DNA from: Nitrososphaeraceae archaeon
GTDB taxonomy: Archaea > Thermoproteota > Nitrososphaeria > Nitrososphaerales > Nitrososphaeraceae
NCBI GenBank assembly: GCA_025922735.1
Contig: JAICHI010000009.1
Coordinates: 1 to 15,213 of the forward strand
DNA: 15,213 bases
Reading direction: 5' to 3'
Part shown: positions 1 through 6,107 of the stretch, piece by piece
How the letters are laid out: each line of letters begins with the position of its first letter
How positions within the stretch are numbered: position 1 is the stretch's first letter
Translations under genes and position numbers: made by a program
Notes under the pieces: generated by a model
Told to the model about the DNA's origin: nothing
Seen by the model: the letters and a program-made list of their open reading frames with translations, nothing else
Database searches by the model: none

Positions 1-366
1 ATCAAATACATGCTTGCGCTTTTTCGGATCTTTCTCAATACTGTTAAACTGACGCCATGTGCTCCAGTTAACGGGAGCTCTGGCAAACCGGTAGCGTGAA
101 GAAATAATCTTTTCATTACGTAAATTGTATAGCTTGAGCTCAAGCTTTTTCGTTGACGAATCCGCAATGTTTTCGAGTGAGCTTAGAAACAACTCCCTTG
201 GCTGAGAAAAGAAGTTGACAAACGTCTCTGCACTAATAATCCTCATTTCTGCAAGCCGCTCTATTATGCCTTCGCTATAGGAGAAACCTGCATGTTGCTT
301 ATATCGCTCGTCCATTTCCGCAATGTAGATCTGCTCGTCGAGCTGGCACCATTGATTTAGGTCCAT
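1..366 (-). CDS. Unrecognised protein, N-terminal 122 residues (gene runs off the window)
   Basis: An open frame runs from ATG at 366 to the left edge without a stop, so only the N-terminus is seen. It is charged and soluble-looking, with no signal peptide or membrane segment. The end of the visible part (Trp-rich stretch, then a DPKKRKHVFD-like helix) is faintly reminiscent of the N-terminal helical region of M3-type oligopeptidases, but no HExxH motif is in view and I do not assign a function. The start is well supported: a TATA-like element at 391-400 on the minus strand would place transcription about 3 nt before this ATG, giving a nearly leaderless mRNA. Confidence 0.75.
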   Translation of the reverse strand, partial: MDLNQWCQLDEQIYIAEMDERYKQHAGFSYSEGIIERLAEMRIISAETFVNFFSQPRELFLSSLENIADSSTKKLELKLYNLRNEKIISSRYRFARAPVNWSTWRQFNSIEKDPKKRKHVFD

Positions 367-390
367 ATGGCTTGAGCGTACAGACTATCC

Positions 391-400
391 AATTTTAAGT
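391..400 (-). promoter_or_regulatory. TATA box for the gene starting at 366
   Basis: The minus strand reads ACTTAAAATT, centred about 29 nt upstream of the ATG at 366. This fits an archaeal promoter with a near-leaderless transcript. Confidence 0.45.
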
Positions 401-401
401 T

Positions 402-590
402 TCAAAATATAATAGTAATATATGCAGCTGCTAGCAGTATATACGGAATCCAGAATCCATAACCGATAGCATGAGGGTAGTAGGATAATGAGGTAGGCTG
501 ACAAAAAATTGGAGTAAAAGTTGCGTTAATGATTTTTCTTACTTCTTCTATCAAAAAATACATGAGCACCAATAAAAGCAGAACCTGCAA
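402..590 (-). CDS. Possible small membrane protein (62 aa), doubtful
   Basis: A short frame opens at a TTG (590) or at an internal ATG (563). It encodes two hydrophobic stretches, residues about 2-14 and 45-62, separated by a short polar and Tyr-rich segment, so a two-helix membrane miniprotein is possible. Its stop codon lies right beside the promoter of the gene at 366. There is no good ribosome binding site or clear TATA box, and AT-rich intergenic DNA easily yields hydrophobic chance ORFs. Nothing in it is recognised. It is listed because it is the only coding candidate in the 367-806 gap with a plausible protein character. Confidence 0.25.
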   Translation of the reverse strand: MQVLLLLVLMYFLIEEVRKIINATFTPIFCQPTSLSYYPHAIGYGFWIPYILLAAAYITIIF

Positions 591-806
591 ACATGAAGGT
601 AGCTTAAATGACTATCAATACATATGCCGCTACAACAACAGCAGAGCACTTTGCTGCTGCAATAGGCAATCGTTCTTCTTGTGGTGGTAATACTTCATCA
701 TCATTATCATCACAATCGAGGCGCATATTTTTACATTCAAGATTGGCACTGACGCAGAATGTGTGTGTGATTATTCAATACTAAAAGAAGAAAAAGGTGT
801 GTGCTC
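591..806. other. Intergenic region downstream of the radical SAM gene
   Basis: This stretch has no convincing gene. It holds a degenerate triplet microsatellite (TCA/TTA-type repeats near 688-712) and a T-rich termination tract on the minus strand at its right end. A 58-codon plus-strand frame (608-784) exists but is Ser/Thr-rich low-complexity sequence, and I do not call it. Confidence 0.6.
785..797 (-). terminator. T-rich terminator after the radical SAM gene
   Basis: On the minus strand, about 10 nt past the stop at 807, there is a run reading CTTTTTCTTCTTTT. Oligo-T runs without a hairpin are typical archaeal intrinsic terminators. Confidence 0.55.
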
Positions 807-2513
807 TTATGCACCAGCCATGTTATTGCGCAGCTCTACTCCTTTATGATCGTCGGCTTGCTCTAAAGCAGCGGCCTTGTGCATTTCTGACAGAGCGCAA
901 CCCATCTGGGCTTCGGGCTTACCTCTTCTCATTAAGCCTCGGTATAAGCCTGCTTCTAGGGTCTGACCGTGAGCCTTCTCCCATTCTTCGACTGGGATGC
1001 TATACTTCTTCTGAATTCTATCGCGGTACCATTCTGGGATGACATTGAATGCACAGAATGGGATGATTCGGAGGTCTGGAGTAAGATAATGGATGTCACA
1101 TCTCTGGAGCCTTTCAAGATCCTCATTGTACTTGTCTTGGAAGTGCATCATGCCAAGAAAGAGTGATCTTACGTGCCATGAGCCTACAGAGTCAAAGTTG
1201 CGCTTGAGCAGGATGCTTGAGAACATTCTTGCCAGATCTAGGCCTCTTGGCTGCTTGTCTTTGTTGACAAATTGCTTTAGCTTACGGACGACTTCAAGCA
1301 GTGCCCAGTACCTATTGGCACCCGATTTGATCTCGTCAGCCTTTTCTTCAAAGTATTCAAGGACTCCCTTGATGTCAACAAACGATGTAAGAGGTATCAG
1401 TTTTTTTGTATCCCTGTCTTCAAATACATAAGTGCCTGCGCCGCATGCAAAGTGTATCGACAATTCATACTTAGGCTTCTTGCTGAAAGCCTCAATCACA
1501 TTTGTCATGGGCATGCATGAGGGGACTGGAAACCACGAGTCTTTTGAAATTTCACCATTAGTCTGCTCTTCGATCCTTTCAATGCAGTCTGGAATTGTAA
1601 TTCGGTATTTTTCACGCTCTTTCTTTGTCATCCTGCCTGTAAGGGACACAGGCTGGAAGTTGACAGCGTGAACCACATCTAGGTTCCTCTGGGCGTATCC
1701 GATGATTCCACCAAGCTCGTGGTCATTAATCGACTTGATGACTGTTGGAACGAATACTACAGTCATTCCACACTTTCTTGCAGATTCCAATGTATATGGA
1801 ATTTCCCAGTGATTCTTGGGGTTTGTCTTTGGACTTACGCCGTCGAATGAAAGATAGAGGTTGTTGACACCTGCCATTCTTACCTGGCGCATAGTTTCTG
1901 GCGACATGGCCAGTTTGATACCGTTGGTGTTAAGTTGGATATGGTCCACACCCTCTTCCTTCATTATATTGATGATTTCATTAATGTCATCTCGGAGCAT
2001 CGGCTCGCCTCCCGTGACCTGAATAGAGTTACCTGCGATGGGCTTTTCCGCCTTGAGAGTCTTCATCATAGCCCTTATCTGCTCCATGTTTGGCTCATAG
2101 AGGTAAGCGCCCTCAAGACCCTTCTTGACGTAAAAGAAGCAGTACCAGCATGTCAGATCACATCTATTGGTGATGATCATGTTGGAAAGCCCAGAATGTG
2201 AAAGGTGATTCGTGCAAAGTCCACAGTTGTTGGGGCATGAGCACTTGTCTATCATGACATTTGGAGCATGGGCGCCCTTGCCATCCATCCAATAGGTACT
2301 GAACTTCTTGTACATTTCATATGAGCCAAAGTATAGCTCTTCGCATTCACCGTGCGTTGGGCATATCTTACTCATAAAGACCTTACCCTCCCTTTCAAAG
2401 ACCTCAGCATCCAGAATCATATTGCAGTCGGGACAGATGCTTTGTGTGAACCGAATTGTGCGTTTAGTGCTTACACTTTTGCTAGACATATTCGAAATTT
2501 GGATTAAGTCCAT
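807..2513 (-). CDS. tes: Radical SAM enzyme, probable tetraether lipid synthase (Tes)
   Basis: Tes enzymes join the two biphytanyl chains of archaeal membrane lipids by carbon-carbon coupling to make GDGT tetraethers. The 568-residue protein shows the family layout. An N-terminal rubredoxin-like CPxC...CPxH pair sits at residues 27-54. A Cys cluster (C91, C93, C97, C100, then Asn-His) follows. The radical SAM motif CxxxCxxC is at C118, C122 and C125, with GGEP at 168-171. A C-terminal block has the MHFQDxYN...RCDIHY...RIIPFCAFN pattern I associate with MJ0619/Tes-type proteins, supplying further cluster cysteines. The start is ATG 2513: a TATA box at 2550-2557 puts transcription near 2527, which excludes the longer TTG start at 2537; ATG 2489 is also possible. 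It is divergent from a TrmB regulator. MJ0619 has also been described as a pterin methyltransferase, so substrate is inferred. Confidence 0.78.
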   Translation of the reverse strand: MDLIQISNMSSKSVSTKRTIRFTQSICPDCNMILDAEVFEREGKVFMSKICPTHGECEELYFGSYEMYKKFSTYWMDGKGAHAPNVMIDKCSCPNNCGLCTNHLSHSGLSNMIITNRCDLTCWYCFFYVKKGLEGAYLYEPNMEQIRAMMKTLKAEKPIAGNSIQVTGGEPMLRDDINEIINIMKEEGVDHIQLNTNGIKLAMSPETMRQVRMAGVNNLYLSFDGVSPKTNPKNHWEIPYTLESARKCGMTVVFVPTVIKSINDHELGGIIGYAQRNLDVVHAVNFQPVSLTGRMTKKEREKYRITIPDCIERIEEQTNGEISKDSWFPVPSCMPMTNVIEAFSKKPKYELSIHFACGAGTYVFEDRDTKKLIPLTSFVDIKGVLEYFEEKADEIKSGANRYWALLEVVRKLKQFVNKDKQPRGLDLARMFSSILLKRNFDSVGSWHVRSLFLGMMHFQDKYNEDLERLQRCDIHYLTPDLRIIPFCAFNVIPEWYRDRIQKKYSIPVEEWEKAHGQTLEAGLYRGLMRRGKPEAQMGCALSEMHKAAALEQADDHKGVELRNNMAGA

Positions 2514-2549
2514 ACTACTGCTACCTTTTGGACACAATCCTCGCTTCGA

Positions 2550-2557
2550 TATAAAGC
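2550..2557 (-). promoter_or_regulatory. TATA box for the tes-like gene
   Basis: The minus strand reads CTTTATAT. Transcription would start near 2527, giving a leader of about 14 nt to ATG 2513 with a partial GGTAG purine element. A second AT-rich element at 2589-2596 could give an alternative start. Confidence 0.5.
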
Positions 2558-2605
2558 TAACTTACTAATTCCTACGGTGATGAATAGGTTTATAATCATG
2601 CTCGA

Positions 2606-2617
2606 TTTCTCGAGAAA
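2606..2617. promoter_or_regulatory. Perfect 12-nt palindrome, candidate operator
   Basis: TTTCTCGAGAAA is a perfect dyad between the divergent radical SAM and TrmB-type genes, about 50 nt upstream of the tes TATA box. Its position suits a regulator binding site, but no protein is assigned and it does not match the Thermococcales TrmB motif that I know. Confidence 0.35.
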
Positions 2618-2738
2618 ACAATCAAGTTCTACATTGAAGTAACAGTGGAGCTCTGTTCTTTTTTGAGAGAATGAGATATAACCCTTTTAAACCTGCCAGA
2701 TATGGACGTTGTATCACTTACTGAAAAGCGCACATACA

Positions 2739-2746
2739 TTTAAAAA
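2739..2746 (+). promoter_or_regulatory. TATA box for the TrmB-type gene
   Basis: TTTAAAAA is centred about 40 nt before GTG 2783, predicting transcription from about 2769 and a 14-nt purine-rich leader (GAGAAGAA). Confidence 0.5.
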
Positions 2747-2782
2747 GCAAAAAATATACCATAGTGCCCAGTTTGAGAAGAA

Positions 2783-3565
2783 GTGAGTATTAGCGACAGG
2801 TCAAGGAAGGCGATGGAAAACCTTGGCTTGACAGGTTATGAGATACGTGTTTACCTTTCACTGCTTGACACAGGCTCCATGACTGCCGCAGACATTTCAA
2901 AAAAATCAGGGGTTCCATACTCGAAGATCTATGAAGTCCTCAACAGTCTGGAAGAGAAGGGATGGCTGGAGTCTGGCAGCTCGAGGCCGCAAAAGTTTTT
3001 CCCCAAGTCTCCCTCAACAGCTCTTGGAATCATGAGGACTCGCCACGAGAACAACTTCCGCGAGAGCCAGAGCACTATCGTAAACGAGTTGATGCCAATG
3101 TATACAAAAAGCGGCATAAAGGAGAGGCCTGAGATATGGGTCGCAAGAGGAGTCTACAACATAATCGCCAAGGTCAATGAGATAATCCAGAACGTACAGC
3201 AGGAACTGCTAGTCGCGCTACCCTTTGTTGCGGTGGACATAGCCAAGCCACTCCAGCCAGAGCTCAGGACCCTGCACGATAGGGGAGATGTCAAGATAAA
3301 CATCCTTGCGTCTGCCAAGATAAACCCTGATACGGTTAAGACACTATCAAGGGTGGCAGAAGTGAGGCTCAACGATGGTCTTTTTGGAGGCGGCATAATA
3401 GGCGACGCAAAACATGTCGTGATACTGCTCGGAGAAGGCACCGGTGAGAACGGCAGCTTTGAACCGATAGCGATCTGGGCTGACCACGCAGGGCTTGCAG
3501 GCTTTGCAAAAGGTTACTTCCAGTACCTGTGGGAAGACGCTAGCGAGAAGAAACAATCTAGGTAA
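2783..3565 (+). CDS. TrmB-family transcriptional regulator
   Basis: The 260-aa protein has an N-terminal winged helix-turn-helix (residues about 8-80; the GLTGYEIRVYLSLLDTG and SGVPYSKIYEVLNSLEEKGW elements are hallmark TrmB sequence). A linker follows, then a C-terminal effector-type domain (about 110-255) in which sugar or other ligands bind in characterised members. No membrane segment is visible. GTG 2783 is the only in-frame start downstream of a TGA at 2774; the next ATG is 2813, inside the first helix of the domain. It has its own TATA box and is head-to-head with the Tes-like gene, so it may control that gene or itself. The ligand cannot be read from the sequence. Confidence 0.88.
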   Translation: MSISDRSRKAMENLGLTGYEIRVYLSLLDTGSMTAADISKKSGVPYSKIYEVLNSLEEKGWLESGSSRPQKFFPKSPSTALGIMRTRHENNFRESQSTIVNELMPMYTKSGIKERPEIWVARGVYNIIAKVNEIIQNVQQELLVALPFVAVDIAKPLQPELRTLHDRGDVKINILASAKINPDTVKTLSRVAEVRLNDGLFGGGIIGDAKHVVILLGEGTGENGSFEPIAIWADHAGLAGFAKGYFQYLWEDASEKKQSR

Positions 3566-3592
3566 AAACGGCGTTATACATATGCAGATAAG

Positions 3593-3600
3593 TTAATACA
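3593..3600 (+). promoter_or_regulatory. TATA-like box for the DtxR-type gene
   Basis: TTAATACA lies about 30 nt before GTG 3626 in the short gap after the TrmB gene. It would give an almost leaderless transcript. A second AT-rich element lies at 3573-3581. Confidence 0.35.
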
Positions 3601-3625
3601 GTTTGGCGAGAACACAGTAACCACC

Positions 3626-4096
3626 GTGGAGTCTGTCGTTGCGAGGAAAAAGCAGCAAGTGACTACAGATGAAGAGCTGTACGTTGGTACAGCAGGGTCT
3701 GAGCATATTGAGATGTACCTGAAAGCAATATGGTATATCCGCGAAAGAGGTGAGGAAGTTAAGGTGAGCTCAATAGCTAAGCTTCTAAACGTCACCCAGC
3801 CATCTGTAGTTCAAATGCTCCGCAAGTTGAACAGATCCCAATTTGTGCGCTACAGCAAGGGTAGCGTGGAAATGACCACGAAAGGAGAGCACATTGGCAA
3901 GAAGATGATGCGAAACACCAGGCTGCTCGAAGTCCTAATGAAGGATGCTCTCAAAATAGAAGTAGACGACGAGATGATCTGCGGGATAGAACATCATATG
4001 AAGGATATGTTCACAGATGCACTGTGCACGCTTTTGAAGCACCCACGCAAGTGCCCTCACGACCACAAAATTCCAAAGGGCAAGTGCTGTTTGTAG
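3626..4096 (+). CDS. DtxR/MntR-family metal-dependent regulator with altered metal site
   Basis: The 156-aa protein has the DtxR winged helix (residues 25-90; MYLKAIWYI, then the recognition helix NVTQPSVVQMLRKL) followed by the dimerisation and metal-binding domain (95-140). It lacks the C-terminal SH3 domain. Aligned by eye to DtxR, the primary-site ligands are present as M30, C119, E122 and H123. In the second site, the His79 position is T98 and the His98 position is D115, while Glu83 is retained as E102. The tail carries a Cys/His group (C143, H145, H147, C154, C155) that could hold metal itself. The start is GTG, with no better ATG upstream. It probably senses Fe, Mn or a related metal; which one is not readable. 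Confidence 0.85.
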   Translation: MESVVARKKQQVTTDEELYVGTAGSEHIEMYLKAIWYIRERGEEVKVSSIAKLLNVTQPSVVQMLRKLNRSQFVRYSKGSVEMTTKGEHIGKKMMRNTRLLEVLMKDALKIEVDDEMICGIEHHMKDMFTDALCTLLKHPRKCPHDHKIPKGKCCL

Positions 4097-4108
4097 ATTT
4101 TTATTCTT
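4097..4108 (+). terminator. T-rich terminator after the DtxR-type gene
   Basis: The run ATTTTTATTCTT begins immediately after the stop codon at 4096 and fits archaeal oligo-T termination. Confidence 0.5.
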
Positions 4109-4127
4109 GCAGTCCCTCATTTTTAGT

Positions 4128-4196
4128 GTGGACAAGCGATGACTAGATAGCCCTACTGACTTGGTGAACGAGATCTTGAGTAAGGAGTTTGTCCAC
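4128..4196. repeat. 8-bp perfect inverted repeat in the gap before the pelota operon
   Basis: GTGGACAA at 4128-4135 is the exact reverse complement of TTGTCCAC at 4189-4196, enclosing 53 nt. Just inside the left arm is GCGATGA, one change from a C box, and a CTGA lies at 4156-4159. The overall size fits an archaeal C/D guide RNA, but no CTGA (D box) stands before the right arm. A structured small RNA or a paired operator are both possible. Confidence 0.35.
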
Positions 4197-4240
4197 TTCC
4201 TCTCTTATATCTCACAAAACTTGATAAATGGCTAGGTGGC

Positions 4241-4250
4241 TTTTATATAT
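4241..4250 (+). promoter_or_regulatory. Strong TATA box for the unknown-pelota operon
   Basis: TTTTATATAT predicts transcription from about 4272. That lies downstream of the first possible TTG start at 4256 and upstream of TTG 4283. Confidence 0.55.
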
Positions 4251-4282
4251 CTACATTGGTTAACATAGAAACTCCGTCTTCA

Positions 4283-4708
4283 TTGGAGAGCTTTAGAAAG
4301 TTTATCATCATAAGCACCTGCAGGTCCTTCATACCTGAAAGTTATCTGCGCGATTATGAAGTATTTCCAGAGCGCGAAGAGGGTCCTGGAGCAATCTATA
4401 TTGAAGCTGCGGACAAGGTTACACTGAAGAAAATAAGGGAGATGACGTTTGTAAATGCAAAGGAGATCCTTGGCATCATTTATTCATCAAAAAGCGGCAA
4501 CACTCAGCTAAAGTGGAGGCAGACTCGCAGGAGAATAGGTAAGGTACAAGGCTTTGCATCGCCAAATGCCCTAGTCAACCTAGTTGAGTCAGGTGTACTG
4601 ACACAGGAATGGGTTGATAACTATTTGAAATTGATCCAAAACCAGCAGCAGAAGCAGCAAGGCCAAGATCCATCGTCTGCTGTAACTGCAAGCGAAAAGA
4701 CAGTATGA
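4283..4708 (+). CDS. Unrecognised protein coupled to pelota
   Basis: I do not recognise this family. The protein (141 aa from TTG 4283; 150 aa if the upstream TTG at 4256 is used) opens with a hydrophobic beta strand (KFIIIST). A Gly/Pro turn and mixed alpha/beta sequence follow, then a basic patch (WRQTRRRIGKVQG) that could touch nucleic acid, and a Gln-rich low-complexity tail. The basic patch and compact size would suit an RNA- or ribosome-associated protein, but that is a guess. Its TGA overlaps the pelota ATG in an ATGA tetranucleotide, so the two are almost certainly one transcript and translationally coupled. The TATA box at 4241-4250 argues against start 4256, although a weaker element near 4222-4229 could rescue it. 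Confidence 0.72.
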   Translation: MESFRKFIIISTCRSFIPESYLRDYEVFPEREEGPGAIYIEAADKVTLKKIREMTFVNAKEILGIIYSSKSGNTQLKWRQTRRRIGKVQGFASPNALVNLVESGVLTQEWVDNYLKLIQNQQQKQQGQDPSSAVTASEKTV

Positions 4709-5766
4709 TAGTAAAGCCAAGCGGCACGTCAAACACTGCTTTTTTTATAATCCCGGAAGATTCAGATGACCTCTTTACATTGCGCCGTCTCATAGAGAAG
4801 GGTGAGCGCGTCATTGCAGACAGCACTCGTCTAGTCAAGCAGGTCAAGGAATATGGCCGGCCTGACAAGGGTGAGCGCGTCAAGGTGCGTGTTACCATTA
4901 AAGTAGAACAGAGCAAGCTTGACTCTGCAGTAGATAGGCTTAGGATATCTGGCATCATCATAGATACAGACAACGAGATGGTGCCAAAAGGGACTCACCA
5001 TTCACTTTCTATACATGCAGGTGACATGGCAACAATAGACAAGGGGAGAAGGTGGCGGGACATTGAGCTTAGGATGTTAAAGCGATCTGTGAGCAGCGCC
5101 AACTTCATTCTAGTGGCAATAGATACGCAGGAAGCAGCCGTTGCCAAGGTGTCTGGCACACATGTTAAAGTGATCCCAAACATCTATTCCGGCCAGAGCG
5201 GTAAGCGCTATCAGACGAAAAACCCGGACATTGAGACCTACTTTGTAGACATCGCCAAGACCGTTTCTTCAGTAATTGATGAAAATGACAAGGTCATCAT
5301 ATTTGGTCCAGGGGAAAGCAGACGCAGGTTCTTCAATATATTGGTGAGCAGGCAGTATGTCCTAAAAGACATGGTGCAGATTGTTGATGGCATGGATGTT
5401 GCAGGCGAGGATGGAATATTTGTATTCCTGCGCTCAGCAGCAATGAAGCAGATCATGAGCACAAGCAAGCTTGCTGAGGTGTCTTCAATGCTAGATATGG
5501 TAATGCTGATGGTGAACAGAGGGGAAGCAAAATTTGCGATGGGGATGAACGAAGTGTCAAATGCGGCTGCATTGAAGGCAATAGAGGCGGTAGTATTCTC
5601 CGATTCCATCTTCAAAACCGCAAATGAAGATGAGATAGTCAAACTACTCAATTTGATTGAAAGCTATGGAGCAAAGATGTTTGCTGTCGACTCATCGACG
5701 GATATTGGTCTGCGTGTATCGTCACTTGGCGGCATTGTGGCGGTTCTTCGCTACGCGATACATTGA
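4705..5766 (+). CDS. pelA: Pelota (Dom34), ribosome rescue / mRNA surveillance factor
   Basis: Pelota binds the A site of stalled ribosomes and, with an EF1A-type GTPase and ABCE1, splits the subunits so that the mRNA and peptide can be dealt with. The 353-aa length is normal for archaea. Domain A (about 1-130) includes the ADSTR...GERVKVRVTIKVE strand segment. The central domain (about 135-270) has the family pattern DKGRRWRDIELRMLKRSV...FILVAIDTQEAAVA. The C-terminal domain (about 275-353) ends in a Gly-rich GLRVSSLGGIVAVLRY segment. As expected for pelota rather than release factor aRF1, no GGQ motif is present. ATG 4705 overlaps the upstream stop by 4 nt. The last 45 nt overlap the 3' end of cutA on the other strand. 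Confidence 0.93.
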   Translation: MIVKPSGTSNTAFFIIPEDSDDLFTLRRLIEKGERVIADSTRLVKQVKEYGRPDKGERVKVRVTIKVEQSKLDSAVDRLRISGIIIDTDNEMVPKGTHHSLSIHAGDMATIDKGRRWRDIELRMLKRSVSSANFILVAIDTQEAAVAKVSGTHVKVIPNIYSGQSGKRYQTKNPDIETYFVDIAKTVSSVIDENDKVIIFGPGESRRRFFNILVSRQYVLKDMVQIVDGMDVAGEDGIFVFLRSAAMKQIMSTSKLAEVSSMLDMVMLMVNRGEAKFAMGMNEVSNAAALKAIEAVVFSDSIFKTANEDEIVKLLNLIESYGAKMFAVDSSTDIGLRVSSLGGIVAVLRYAIH

Positions 5767-6075
5767 TTCTGCAGCGAGCCATGACAGATAGGGCTTCGAT
5801 ACATTGCTCATTTTAAGCTCCACTATCTCCGGCACTTCGTATGGATGAAGCCTTACAATTTCAGCCTTGAGCCTTTTTGCGGATTTTGAAGTTGTTTTGA
5901 AAAGTACAATGAATTCGTGCTGATCCTCTACTTTTCCTTGCCAAGAGTAGATTGACCGGATCTTGGTAAAATTGACACAAGCACACAATTTGGCGCTGAC
6001 GACGTGGTTGGCAACATCTGCAGCCAACTCTTCGCTTGGAAACGTTGACAGGATTATGACTCCCGTACTAGCCAT
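5722..6075 (-). CDS. cutA: CutA1-type divalent ion tolerance protein
   Basis: CutA1 proteins form very stable ferredoxin-like trimers that bind Cu and other divalent metals; the cellular role is still debated. The 117-aa sequence has the family blocks: an N-terminal ILSTFPSEELAADVANHVVSAKLCACVN segment, IRSIYSWQGKVEDQHEFIVLFKTT (residues about 40-62), LHPYEVPEIV (about 77-86) and a closing YLSWL. A basic tail of about 15 residues extends beyond the usual end and is what overlaps pelota on the opposite strand. The start ATG 6075 has an AT-rich element at 6091-6107 behind it, so the mRNA may be leaderless. It is separated by 32 nt from the gene upstream. Confidence 0.93.
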   Translation of the reverse strand: MASTGVIILSTFPSEELAADVANHVVSAKLCACVNFTKIRSIYSWQGKVEDQHEFIVLFKTTSKSAKRLKAEIVRLHPYEVPEIVELKMSNVSKPYLSWLAAESMYRVAKNRHNAAK

Positions 6076-6107
6076 ATTTCACATATGGCTGTTAATGCAA
6101 TTAATTA

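Noticed and set aside
608..784. 58-codon plus-strand ORF in the gap left of the radical SAM gene
   Set aside because: It is Ser/Thr-rich low-complexity sequence from a TCA-type microsatellite, with no ribosome binding site and no recognisable fold.
797..2568. Several plus-strand ORFs opposite the radical SAM gene
   Set aside because: They lie wholly antisense to a gene with complete family motifs, and their products are odd in composition.
4128..4196. Firm call of a C/D box guide RNA
   Set aside because: The C box has one mismatch and no D box precedes the right arm, so it is kept only as an inverted repeat.
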